From contig JANQLW010000030.1 of the NCBI GenBank assembly GCA_028280405.1, positions 1 to 51,214 of the forward strand: a stretch of 51,214 nt of DNA, written 5' to 3'. Shown piece by piece: positions 8,857-17,016 of the stretch. The DNA is from Bacteroidales bacterium (GTDB lineage: Bacteria; Bacteroidota; Bacteroidia; Bacteroidales; GCA-2711565). Both the position numbers and the translations under genes were made by a program. Below the pieces are notes generated by a model that ran no database searches, was not told the origin of the DNA, and was given only the letters and a program-made list of their open reading frames with translations. The stretch's first letter is position 1. Each line of letters begins with the position of its first letter.

Positions 8857-9444
8857 TTAGGCTGGATCTACTTCCTTAAAAGATTCGCAAACTATAGAAA
8901 AGAAAGAAATATATGCTTTTCCACTCTCTTTGATTTGTTTTCTGAAATTGGCGATGCTTTCTTCATCTCCAATATGCTGACCAAGATCTGCAGCTGCAGC
9001 TTTTTCACCATGAGCATGTTCTTCTCCATCATGTTCTGCCTCAGATTTTTCATGTTCTTCTTCAGCTTTTAATTCATTTTCCCATTCTTCTAAATATTTC
9101 TCATCAATACGTAATTCTTCGACCATACCTATTAGATGAATAGTTTTTCCTTCCAAATCCGTATTAAAGGCAGCACCTTTACCAACAATAACTTTTACAG
9201 ATTCATCACTTTCCGAATCTGCTAAAAACATTCTTTGTCCGCCATGTTTACATACATGCTTAACAAAGGCGGTAATTTCCACTTTTTGATTCACATAATT
9301 TACAGCTTCCTTATTAAAAGAAGCAACTTCTACTTTTGCTAATTTTTCAGCTGTAGTTTCTTTTTCTGATGATTTTTTTTGTGCACTGTTGCAAGCCATC
9401 ATTGTAATGGCGATGACTAAAACATAAATTGACTTTTTTAACAT
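8857..9444 (-). CDS. Lipoprotein with OB-fold-like core and His/Glu-rich linker
   Basis: A 195-aa predicted lipoprotein: signal sequence ending in the lipobox MMAC (Cys18). The middle region (VEITAFVKHVCKHGGQRMF... through about residue 110) resembles a small OB-fold (tRNA_anti-like). It contains C-x2-H and is followed by an acidic, histidine-rich stretch around residues 125-150 (HEKSEAEHDGEEHAHG) that could bind metal. Function unknown. It lies 12 bp downstream of another lipoprotein gene on the same strand, suggesting an operon. Confidence 0.7.
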   Translation of the reverse strand: MLKKSIYVLVIAITMMACNSAQKKSSEKETTAEKLAKVEVASFNKEAVNYVNQKVEITAFVKHVCKHGGQRMFLADSESDESVKVIVGKGAAFNTDLEGKTIHLIGMVEELRIDEKYLEEWENELKAEEEHEKSEAEHDGEEHAHGEKAAAADLGQHIGDEESIANFRKQIKESGKAYISFFSIVCESFKEVDPA

Positions 9445-9456
9445 AGGTATATATTT

Positions 9457-9996
9457 TTAATTTTCTTTTACGATTTTTCCTGTGGCAACTCTATTGGTAA
9501 CTTTTAAAATATAATCCTGATCTTTACGAACCCATAATCTGGCTCCAAAACTTCCTTTATTAATGGTATACATTGCAGTATCGTATCTTATTTTTCCCAG
9601 ATTATCAGGATGTTGATTCATATATAATACATAAAACTTGCCTGCATCATCCGGATTAAACCTTATAAGTTTATTATCACCTTCTTCAAAAGACATAAAC
9701 ATAAACCCATTATCCATATATTCACAAGTACCTGGTGTATTCTTTTTTATAATGATCTGATCAATTAAACGTCCATCTTCAAATTTTATTTCACCATTAG
9801 CTAAAGCAGAATTATTTAAAGGAAGTTCCCGGGTAAATACAATTTTCTTTGATAAATAAAATTGTATTTTATTTACACTTAAGCCTTTTTCCACAACTTT
9901 AGCATTCAAAGAAGTTGTATAGTAAATTTTATTTGAACACGAACTGATTATTACTAAGGCCAGAATTATTAAGAATAATTTCGAAATGCTACGCAT
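9457..9996 (-). CDS. Hypothetical lipoprotein
   Basis: A 179-aa protein with a signal sequence and lipobox ISSC near Cys20, so likely lipidated and sent to the periplasmic face or outer membrane. No catalytic motif or known family is recognised. The remainder is rich in beta-strand-forming residues. It precedes the His-rich lipoprotein by 12 bp and probably shares its transcript, with the PepSY-like gene further downstream beyond the MITE-like element. Confidence 0.65.
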   Translation of the reverse strand: MRSISKLFLIILALVIISSCSNKIYYTTSLNAKVVEKGLSVNKIQFYLSKKIVFTRELPLNNSALANGEIKFEDGRLIDQIIIKKNTPGTCEYMDNGFMFMSFEEGDNKLIRFNPDDAGKFYVLYMNQHPDNLGKIRYDTAMYTINKGSFGARLWVRKDQDYILKVTNRVATGKIVKEN

Positions 9997-10038
9997 GATT
10001 GATTATACTTATATGGATTATATTACGAATCTACTAAA

Positions 10039-11013
10039 TTACTTGATTAAATTCAATTTTTTAGAAATATCCAGCATTTTGATAATTGGAGCTTTAGCAT
10101 CTTCAATAATTTTTGCATCCAGATTGATTTCAGGAGTTTCGTTTTTTAAGCACAGATATAGTTTCTCCAATGTATTCAATTTCATATAAGGACAATCATT
10201 ACACGAACAACTATCATCTGTAGGTACAATAATAAATTCTTTATTAGGCGAATCTTTTTGCATTTGATGTAATATTCCGCTTTCCGTAGCCACTATATAT
10301 TTTTTATGGCTATCAGTTTTGGTGTAATTTAACATTGCTGTAGTTGAACCTACAAATTCTGCTAATTCCAAAACCTGCCCTTTACATTCAGGATGTGCAA
10401 TTAATTTTGCATCCGGATGTTGTATTTTCAAATTAATAATTGCTTCAGTAGTTAAAATGTCATGTACTTCACAGGTACCATTCCACAATACCATATTTCT
10501 ATTACTAATCCTGTTAATATAGCCACCCAAATTACGATCAGGAGCAAAGATTATTTTTTCATCTTCAGGAAGAGAATCTACAATTTGAACAGCATTACCG
10601 GAAGTACAAATAATATCAGACATGGTTTTTATGGCTGCCGTACAATTAATATAAGAGATTACAATATGATCCGGATGTTTTTCTTTAAACTTTTTAAATT
10701 CATCGGGTGGACAGGAATCGGCTAAAGAACAACCTGCTTCCAAATCAGGTAATAAAACTTTAGTATCAGGGTTTAATATTTTTGCAGTCTCAGCCATGAA
10801 ATGAACTCCGGCAAAAACGATTATTTTTGCATTGGCCTGTTCAGCTTTTTGGGCCAGACCAAGGCTATCTCCAACATAATCGGCTAAATCCTGAATTTCG
10901 GGAACCTGATAATAATGAGCAAGGATAATAGCATCTTTTTCTTCCCTTAGCTTGTTGATAGCTGCAATCAATTCATCATTGGATGCAAATGTAGTCTTTT
11001 TCTCTAATTCCAT
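10039..11013 (-). CDS. nadA: Quinolinate synthase A
   Basis: Condenses iminoaspartate with dihydroxyacetone phosphate to quinolinate in NAD synthesis, using a [4Fe-4S] cluster. The 324-aa sequence shows ILAHYYQVPEIQDLADYVGDS near the N terminus, AGCSLADSCPP, NGTCEVHD and SCSCNDCPYM, which supply the conserved cysteines. Length fits NadA. nadB and nadC are not in the neighbourhood. The upstream gap contains paired GTTAA palindromes that could be operators. Confidence 0.96.
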   Translation of the reverse strand: MELEKKTTFASNDELIAAINKLREEKDAIILAHYYQVPEIQDLADYVGDSLGLAQKAEQANAKIIVFAGVHFMAETAKILNPDTKVLLPDLEAGCSLADSCPPDEFKKFKEKHPDHIVISYINCTAAIKTMSDIICTSGNAVQIVDSLPEDEKIIFAPDRNLGGYINRISNRNMVLWNGTCEVHDILTTEAIINLKIQHPDAKLIAHPECKGQVLELAEFVGSTTAMLNYTKTDSHKKYIVATESGILHQMQKDSPNKEFIIVPTDDSCSCNDCPYMKLNTLEKLYLCLKNETPEINLDAKIIEDAKAPIIKMLDISKKLNLIK

Positions 11014-11461
11014 TTTTACCAGTGTTAAATTCTAAATATTATATATATTATTTTTTAAAATTATTATTGTTATTAATAGTTTATAGTTAATAAGTGGTAA
11101 AACATTTTTAAGCTTTTCTTGACATACTGAATTTTACATTTTAATTAACATAATTGTTAATATTTATCAATACTTATTTTATTGATTTTTATAAGATTCA
11201 AACTTTATCAACAAAAATACAATTTTAAATATTGTTAATAAATATGAAGTTTGTTAAGATTAATAAACGGTTAATTTCTTTGAAGAAACTTTTTATAAAA
11301 TCGAAAAATGAATTCAACAGAACGAAAACTATTAACAATTTGTTAATATGTAACAAAACTGTCATAAAATTGTAACAAAGGTAATCAGATATAAACATTT
11401 TTTTGTTAAAAAAATTAAGATTTTGAAACAGAGAATAATACTTAATTTCGATTGTTTTTTG
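11014..11461. other. AT-rich divergent intergenic region with GTTAA palindromes
   Basis: This gap separates divergent nadA and rpiB and is very AT-rich. Two palindromes stand out: ATTAACA-n4-TGTTAAT at 11144-11161 and ATTAACAA-n-TTGTTAAT at 11331-11347. A further TTGTTAATA occurs at 11232-11240. They may be operator sites for one or both neighbours. No RNA gene or convincing ORF is visible apart from the 26-aa ORF annotated at 11462. Confidence 0.45.
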
Positions 11462-11542
11462 ATGAAAAATAAATGCTTTATAATAAGTGTATTACTTTTG
11501 TTGGCAGGATTTTTAAGTATTTTTGCAAATAAAACTTATTAA
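11462..11542 (+). CDS. Possible 26-aa hydrophobic peptide upstream of rpiB
   Basis: An ORF starting MKNKCFIISVLLLLAGFLSI ends 2 bp before the rpiB start codon. It has a positively charged N terminus, a strong hydrophobic core and a short polar tail, as in a signal peptide or single-helix membrane peptide. It could be a small membrane protein translationally coupled to rpiB, or a chance AT-rich ORF. Only the shape and tight coupling support it. Confidence 0.35.
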   Translation: MKNKCFIISVLLLLAGFLSIFANKTY

Positions 11543-11544
11543 CA

Positions 11545-11997
11545 ATGTTTGATAAAACTCAGGTATTACCTATTGCTTCGGATCATGGTGGATTTGAAAT
11601 GAAAGAATATATTAAAAAAGAACTACAACTACTAGGTTATAAATTAAAAGATTACGGAACTTTTTCAGAGGCTAGTGTAGATTATCCTGATTATATACAT
11701 CCAATTTCAAGTGCTGTTAATAATGGTGAATTTGCTTTTGGAATTATATTATGTGGCAGTGGAAACGGAGCTCAAATGACCGCTAATAAATATCCAAATG
11801 TCAGAGCTGGTTTATGTTGGTGTGTTGAGCAAGCAAAATTAACCCGTCAACATAATGATGCCAATATACTTTCTATTCCGGGAAGATTTGTTAATTTTAA
11901 TGAAGGGCTTGAAATAGCTAAAACATTTTTAACTACCGAATTTGAAGGTGGTCGTCACCAAAAGAGAGTAGAAAAGATTTCTCAAATTGAAAAGTAA
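11545..11997 (+). CDS. rpiB: Ribose-5-phosphate isomerase B
   Basis: Interconverts ribose 5-phosphate and ribulose 5-phosphate. The 150-aa RpiB/LacAB-type protein begins with the typical IASDHGGFEMKE segment (residues 6-17), has the CGSGNGAQMTANKYPNVRAGLC active-site and phosphate-loop region near 74-95, and the RQHNDANILSIPGRF segment. Length is normal. The next gene (LutB-like) begins 6 bp downstream, so the two are likely co-transcribed. Confidence 0.95.
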   Translation: MFDKTQVLPIASDHGGFEMKEYIKKELQLLGYKLKDYGTFSEASVDYPDYIHPISSAVNNGEFAFGIILCGSGNGAQMTANKYPNVRAGLCWCVEQAKLTRQHNDANILSIPGRFVNFNEGLEIAKTFLTTEFEGGRHQKRVEKISQIEK

Positions 11998-12003
11998 TAG
12001 CGC

Positions 12004-13383
12004 TTGGAAAACTTAAATCAATTCAATAAAGATGCTGAAAAAATTGCCTTTGATTTAAATCATAGGAAAAAAATCAATTTTAATATAGCTCAATATAATG
12101 AAGCTATTGTAAAAGGTAAACAACAGTTTGCTGATTTGGAATTAGCAAAAGAAAGAGCTGCACATATTAAATATAAAGTCCTTAATGATCTGGATAGTTA
12201 TCTAATCCAGTTTGAAGATAACTTTAATAAAAAGGGTGGTAAAGTAATTTGGGCACAGAATAAAAAAGAAGCTGTAAAAGAAATTTTAGGAATTGTAAAA
12301 GCTAAATCTGCAAAAAATATTGTCAAATCCAAATCAATGACTACTGAGGAAATTGATTTGAATCAAGCACTGGAAAAAAGAAAAGCCGAAGTAATTGAAA
12401 CAGATCTTGGTGAATTTATAGTTCAGTTAGCCGGAGAAAAACCTTATCATATAGTTACACCTGCTATGCATAAATCCAAGGAAGATGTAGATAAACTTTT
12501 TAATAAGAAGTTAAATACTCCAGCTGAAAGCACTCCTGAAAAACTTACCCATTATGTACGTCATTATTTAAGAGAAAAATTTCAACAGGCCGAAATTGGT
12601 ATTACAGGTGCAAACTTTTTAATTGCTGATGAAGGTGCAATTGCCTTAACCGAAAATGAAGGTAATGGAGTGTTATCCATGTCTTTCCCAAAAACACATA
12701 TTGTAGTTGTTGGTATTGACAAAATTATACCAAGCATTGATGATGTTGATTTATTCTGGCCACTCTTATCTTCCTATGGTACGGGGCAAAATGTGACTGT
12801 TTATAATTCTATCGTTGGAGGACCAAAACAAAAAGATGAAATTGATGGTCCTGAAGAAATGTATGTGGTATTACTGGATAATAAAAGATCTAATTTATTA
12901 GCTCAGGAACGTCAGCGTCGTGCATTATCGTGTATTCATTGTGGTGCTTGCTTAAATGTTTGCCCGGTTTATAAAAATATTGGGGGTTATACTTATAATA
13001 CTACTTATAGTGGTCCAATAGGTGCTGTTATCAATCCATATATTCTGGATATGCAGGATTACAAACATCATAGTTTTGCTTCTTCACTTTGTGGGAAATG
13101 TACAGATGTTTGCCCGGTTAAAATTCCTTTACATGATTTATTGCTGGTAAATAGAAATGAATCTGTTGTTAAAGGTTACAATTTGTCCAAAGAAAAAAGA
13201 CAGGTTTTTATTTATAAGAAAATTATGTCGAAACGTAAGAATATGGATATGATGAGCCAGGGAAAAAAGAATATGATGATAAAATATTTTTTCAAAAAAG
13301 CATGGGGCCCTAGACGAGAACTTCCCAAGGTTGCTGAAAAATCATTTAATCAGCTTTGGAAAGAAAAATATAATATTGAATAA
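12004..13383 (+). CDS. lutB: LutB-like iron-sulfur protein (LUD domain plus 4Fe-4S ferredoxin)
   Basis: Probable subunit of the LutABC-type L-lactate oxidation system. The N-terminal two thirds is a LUD domain (ITGANFLIADEGAIALTENEG near 199-219). The C-terminal ferredoxin part has CIHCGACLNVCP at 310-321 and CGKCTDVCP at 363-371, enough for two [4Fe-4S] clusters. The start is TTG at 12004; the next methionine is deep inside the LUD domain, so TTG is preferred. LutA and LutC are not adjacent, so electron partners must be encoded elsewhere or the substrate may differ. Confidence 0.88.
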   Translation: MENLNQFNKDAEKIAFDLNHRKKINFNIAQYNEAIVKGKQQFADLELAKERAAHIKYKVLNDLDSYLIQFEDNFNKKGGKVIWAQNKKEAVKEILGIVKAKSAKNIVKSKSMTTEEIDLNQALEKRKAEVIETDLGEFIVQLAGEKPYHIVTPAMHKSKEDVDKLFNKKLNTPAESTPEKLTHYVRHYLREKFQQAEIGITGANFLIADEGAIALTENEGNGVLSMSFPKTHIVVVGIDKIIPSIDDVDLFWPLLSSYGTGQNVTVYNSIVGGPKQKDEIDGPEEMYVVLLDNKRSNLLAQERQRRALSCIHCGACLNVCPVYKNIGGYTYNTTYSGPIGAVINPYILDMQDYKHHSFASSLCGKCTDVCPVKIPLHDLLLVNRNESVVKGYNLSKEKRQVFIYKKIMSKRKNMDMMSQGKKNMMIKYFFKKAWGPRRELPKVAEKSFNQLWKEKYNIE

Positions 13384-13387
13384 GATA

Positions 13388-13421
13388 GGATGGGGTGACA
13401 CCTTAAGGTGTCACCCCATCC
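13388..13421. terminator. 34-bp perfect palindrome between convergent genes
   Basis: GGATGGGGTGACACCTT followed immediately by its complement gives a perfect 17-bp-arm palindrome with no loop. It lies between the end of the LutB-like gene (+) and the end of the TlpA gene (-). It would fold into a very stable hairpin in RNA from either strand and probably ends both transcripts. A clear T-run is lacking, so it may alternatively be a REP-like or protein-binding site. Confidence 0.6.
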
Positions 13422-13434
13422 CACCGCATCTTAC

Positions 13435-14547
13435 CTATTTATCCAATAAATTTGAAATGTAATTTTTTAATTTTCTGCCTCTTAAATTTTTGGCTATGAT
13501 TTTACCTTCAGGACTTATTAATACACTATGAGGTACAGCACTAACTCCATATGTATTTACAGAATAAGAATTCCATCCAAGCAGATCGGAGATATGATGC
13601 CAGGGTAAACCATCTTCTTTTATTGCTTTTAGCCATTTATCTTTATCCTTATTTAAAGATACTGCGACCACATCAAAACCTTTATCTTTATATTTATTAT
13701 ATACTTTTAAAATATTTGGATTTTCTTTTCGACAGGGAATACACCAACTGGCCCAAAAATCAAGTAAAACATATTTTTTTCCGATAAAAGATGAAAACTT
13801 AACTTTTTTACCATTTAAATCTTTTGTAGTAAAATCAAGAAATTGTTTACCAATAGCACTTTTTTCCAGGGTTACCAATCTTCTTTTAATCTGATTAAAT
13901 GAAGAACTATTTTTAATTGAAGTATCCTTAAAACTTTTTTCAATTTTTTTTAAGGTATTGAAATCAAACGAATGAATATTTTCATTAATAATTTTTAATG
14001 TAACTATATTATCAGGATGATCCAGAATATAATTTAAAATGAAATCTGAAATTTTTTTTTCGATAACAGAAGATTCTTTATCAAACTTTTCCATGATTTC
14101 TTCATCTTCTGATTCCAATCCTTTTTCATATTTTTTGTATAGTTTATCATATTCTACATAATAAACATTCTGATCCGAATAAAACTTATAATATTTATCC
14201 TGCAATGGAGATCCTTCTATATTAGCAGGATTTCTGTCTTTTACATTTCCTGATATTCTTATATCTGCATTTTCAAGAAAAAATGGTGTTCCAAAGCCTT
14301 TCTTTTCAACAATTATATAGCCAAACCGGGGTTTATCAATACTTCCATTAAAAAGGATTTCTGTTTCGTCATAAATAACAGTATCAATTATTTTCCAACT
14401 TTTATTTTTACTTACATATAAAAATATTCTATCGCCCTTATCCAAGCCTTTTACATCTATTTTAACGGAAAAAGAATCCGGTTTTTTTTGTGAACAGGCA
14501 TATATAACTATTAGTACAACAATACTGAGGTACAACAATCTTTTCAT
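13435..14547 (-). CDS. TlpA-family thiol-disulfide protein with DUF4369-like N terminus
   Basis: A 370-aa exported thioredoxin-fold protein. A signal sequence ends near the YACS lipobox (Cys18). An N-terminal beta-rich DUF4369-like domain (about 25-130) and a helical linker precede the TlpA/AhpC-TSA-like domain. That domain carries LDFWASWCIPCRKE with the redox pair CIPC around residues 268-271 and a cis-proline segment YGVSAVPHSVLI. Probably a periplasmic reductase. The C-terminal half resembles the interrupted TlpA gene at 26676 (shared WHH, DTYG/NTYG and GKVIAKNLR-type segments), indicating paralogy. Confidence 0.88.
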   Translation of the reverse strand: MKRLLYLSIVVLIVIYACSQKKPDSFSVKIDVKGLDKGDRIFLYVSKNKSWKIIDTVIYDETEILFNGSIDKPRFGYIIVEKKGFGTPFFLENADIRISGNVKDRNPANIEGSPLQDKYYKFYSDQNVYYVEYDKLYKKYEKGLESEDEEIMEKFDKESSVIEKKISDFILNYILDHPDNIVTLKIINENIHSFDFNTLKKIEKSFKDTSIKNSSSFNQIKRRLVTLEKSAIGKQFLDFTTKDLNGKKVKFSSFIGKKYVLLDFWASWCIPCRKENPNILKVYNKYKDKGFDVVAVSLNKDKDKWLKAIKEDGLPWHHISDLLGWNSYSVNTYGVSAVPHSVLISPEGKIIAKNLRGRKLKNYISNLLDK

Positions 14548-14607
14548 TACTTAAAACTTTAAATTTTTACAAAACTATAAAAAGGATTCTAAATAGTTAA
14601 TATTCTA

Positions 14608-15120
14608 TTACTTTTTAGGTTTGTAAAAAAGATATTGGCTTATAATGATTATCAATATAGTAAATACCGTACTTAATCCTGCCCTTTTTAAAGTATCCAA
14701 TAATTCATTAAATCTGAATACTTCTAAGAAAAACAAGGTAAAATGGTGAATCGTAACTAAAATAGAAGTATATAGTAACATCCATTTAAATCCAAAATCT
14801 TGTATACCTATACTTAATCCCTGGCTTAAATCCAGTTTAGGAGATAGTGCCCTGATCAAAGCAGGCCTTATCCATGCAATAAAAACAGATGAAGCAATAT
14901 TAGTACCTATAGTATTAGAAAAATAATCTATACTTAATCCTAAAACAAAGGCAGAAATTAGCAAAAAATATTTAGGTGTTTCAAGTGGAAGTAATAAAAC
15001 AAAGAGAATGTATACATAAGGATTTACGGAGCCAAACAACAGAATCTTGTTAAAAATGAATATCTGTAACAAAACCAGAACAATAAAACGGGCAATATTT
15101 TTTAATAACAGATTATTCAT
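14608..15120 (-). CDS. mreD: Rod shape-determining protein MreD
   Basis: A 170-aa integral membrane protein with about five hydrophobic helices, and sequence such as VNPYVYILFVLLLPLETPKY typical of Bacteroidota MreD. It belongs to the elongasome that guides lateral cell-wall synthesis. Its start overlaps the end of mreC by 8 bp, so translation is coupled. The usual downstream PBP2 and rodA genes are absent here; a TlpA gene follows instead. Confidence 0.85.
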   Translation of the reverse strand: MNNLLLKNIARFIVLVLLQIFIFNKILLFGSVNPYVYILFVLLLPLETPKYFLLISAFVLGLSIDYFSNTIGTNIASSVFIAWIRPALIRALSPKLDLSQGLSIGIQDFGFKWMLLYTSILVTIHHFTLFFLEVFRFNELLDTLKRAGLSTVFTILIIIISQYLFYKPKK

Positions 15121-15922
15121 TTTCTACTTCATTGATTAATTCCTGAATTTCTTTTTTCTGCTTATTTTTAATGATATATACATGATGCAAAGCATTAAAA
15201 TCTGTGGCGAATAAAATCGAAGCACTGTTTAAATTTTCACCTTCATTTTGAAAATAATGTTCCACAAATCCAATATTTATTCCTTCCGGGAAAATTAAAG
15301 AGTTTCCACTGGTAATAATGGTGTCTCCTTGTAAGAGCAGTAAATGTGTTGGAATATGGTCAAGCTTACCTCTTTGATAATCTATTTTTTCCCAAACAAT
15401 ATTAGCCAACTGATTATTCTTTTTAATCTTCGCACTTACCTTTGAATCTTTATGTAATAAGGACATTACGGTACTGAAGTTTTTACTTACTCCAATTACA
15501 ATTCCAACAATCCCCTTATCAGAGACAACCCCCATATCAATTTCAACTCCATCATTGCTTCCTTTGTTTAATCTGATATAGTTATTTCTATGATGTACAG
15601 AATTGGAAATTACCCTTGCTCCTATATATTCATAAGTAGTATCATGCATAATAGGAATACTGTCGTTTTGATATGTAAGAATTAAATTATGCAGCTTTGT
15701 ATTCTCCTCCAGCAATTGCTGATTGGATTTTCTTAATGAAAAATAATCGGTGATATTGGTATAGATCGTATTTAGCGTACCTGTAAATTGATTGGTTGAA
15801 TTAATGATAACAGTACCCTGATAGTTCTGGCTGTTTATCATCAATAAAAATGCGATACACTCCAGGAAAACAAATAGAAAAAAGAAACTATGCTTCCATA
15901 GAAATGCAATTAAATAACGCAT
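15113..15922 (-). CDS. mreC: Rod shape-determining protein MreC
   Basis: A 269-aa bitopic elongasome protein: one N-terminal membrane helix (about residues 10-30), a short coiled-coil (about 60-90, with NQQLLEENTKLHNLIL), and the beta-sandwich MreC core (GARVISNSVHHRNNYIRLNKG, then the VVSDKGIVGIVIGVSKNFS segment). It lies between mreB and mreD in the conserved order and overlaps mreD by 8 bp. Confidence 0.93.
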   Translation of the reverse strand: MRYLIAFLWKHSFFFLFVFLECIAFLLMINSQNYQGTVIINSTNQFTGTLNTIYTNITDYFSLRKSNQQLLEENTKLHNLILTYQNDSIPIMHDTTYEYIGARVISNSVHHRNNYIRLNKGSNDGVEIDMGVVSDKGIVGIVIGVSKNFSTVMSLLHKDSKVSAKIKKNNQLANIVWEKIDYQRGKLDHIPTHLLLLQGDTIITSGNSLIFPEGINIGFVEHYFQNEGENLNSASILFATDFNALHHVYIIKNKQKKEIQELINEVENE

Positions 15923-15963
15923 TATTATTTCGTTTTTAAAAGTTAATATTTCTTCCTGATATA

Positions 15964-16986
15964 TTATTTGATCAGGAATGTAAACTTCTCAAAGTTCTTC
16001 AGTGCAATACCTGTTCCACGTGCTACAGCTCTTAACGGATCTTCAGCAACATGTACAGGCAGTTTCGTTTTTTGGTGTAAGCGCTTATCTAGGCCACGAA
16101 GCATAGATCCACCACCGGCTAAATAAATTCCCGTTCTGTAAATATCAGCAGAAAGTTCAGGTGGAGTCATTTCTAATGCATTTAATACCGCAGCTTCAAT
16201 TTTTGAAATGGACTTATCCAGTGCCCTGGCAATTTCTGCATAGTTTACTTTAATCTCTTTCGGAATACCTGTTAACATATCTCTTCCATGAACAGCATAA
16301 TCATCCGGTGGGTTATCAATTTCTGTCATAGCTGCTCCGACTTCTATTTTAATTCTTTCAGCAGTTCTTTCTCCGATATTAATATTGTGCTGTTTACGCA
16401 TATATTCTTCAATATCCGCATTAAAATCATCGCCGGCAATACGAATGGATTTATTATTCACAATACCACCTAATGCAATAACTGCAATTTCGCTGGTACC
16501 ACCACCTATATCAATTACCATATTACCTGTAGGTTCCAGTACGTCAATTCCTATTCCAATGGCAGCAGCCATAGGCTCATGAATCAACTTAACCTCTTTA
16601 GCATTGGCTTGCTCTGCAGAGTCCTTTACAGCCCTTTCTTCAACCTCTGTAATCCCTGAAGGAATACAAATTACCATTTTTAAAGCGGGAGGAAATAATG
16701 ATTTACTGGTTCCAACCATTTTGATGAATTCACGCAACATATATTCTGCTGATTGAAAGTCAGCAATAACTCCATCCCTCAAAGGACGAATGGTTTTTAT
16801 GTTTTCGTGCGTTTTACCATGCATCATCATTGCCTTTTTACCAACAGCGATAATTTTTCCTGTATTACGTTCCAATGCAACAATACTTGGTTCATCAACA
16901 ACAACTTTATCATTATAAATGATAATGGTATTAGCAGTACCTAAATCGATCGCTATTTCTTTAGTTAAAAAGGAGAACAAGCCCAT
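15964..16986 (-). CDS. mreB: Rod shape-determining actin homologue MreB
   Basis: Bacterial actin that forms membrane-bound filaments directing cell-wall elongation. The 340-aa sequence has the phosphate-1 motif AIDLGTANTIIIY near residues 12-24, the phosphate-2 motif NMVIDIGGGTSEIAVIAL near 155-172, and the adenosine motif IYLAGGGSMLRGLDKRL near 285-301. First gene of mreBCD, immediately downstream of purH, an order common in Bacteroidota. Confidence 0.97.
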   Translation of the reverse strand: MGLFSFLTKEIAIDLGTANTIIIYNDKVVVDEPSIVALERNTGKIIAVGKKAMMMHGKTHENIKTIRPLRDGVIADFQSAEYMLREFIKMVGTSKSLFPPALKMVICIPSGITEVEERAVKDSAEQANAKEVKLIHEPMAAAIGIGIDVLEPTGNMVIDIGGGTSEIAVIALGGIVNNKSIRIAGDDFNADIEEYMRKQHNINIGERTAERIKIEVGAAMTEIDNPPDDYAVHGRDMLTGIPKEIKVNYAEIARALDKSISKIEAAVLNALEMTPPELSADIYRTGIYLAGGGSMLRGLDKRLHQKTKLPVHVAEDPLRAVARGTGIALKNFEKFTFLIK

Positions 16987-17016
16987 AATTTATTTTTTTG
17001 TTCGTGAAAATTCTAA

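Noticed and set aside
11154-11213. Possible DnaA boxes (TTATCAACA at 11205 and TTATCAATA at 11164) in an AT-rich gap, suggesting an origin
   Set aside because: Only one- and two-mismatch boxes, no dnaA, gidA or parAB nearby, and similar words are expected by chance in AT-rich DNA.
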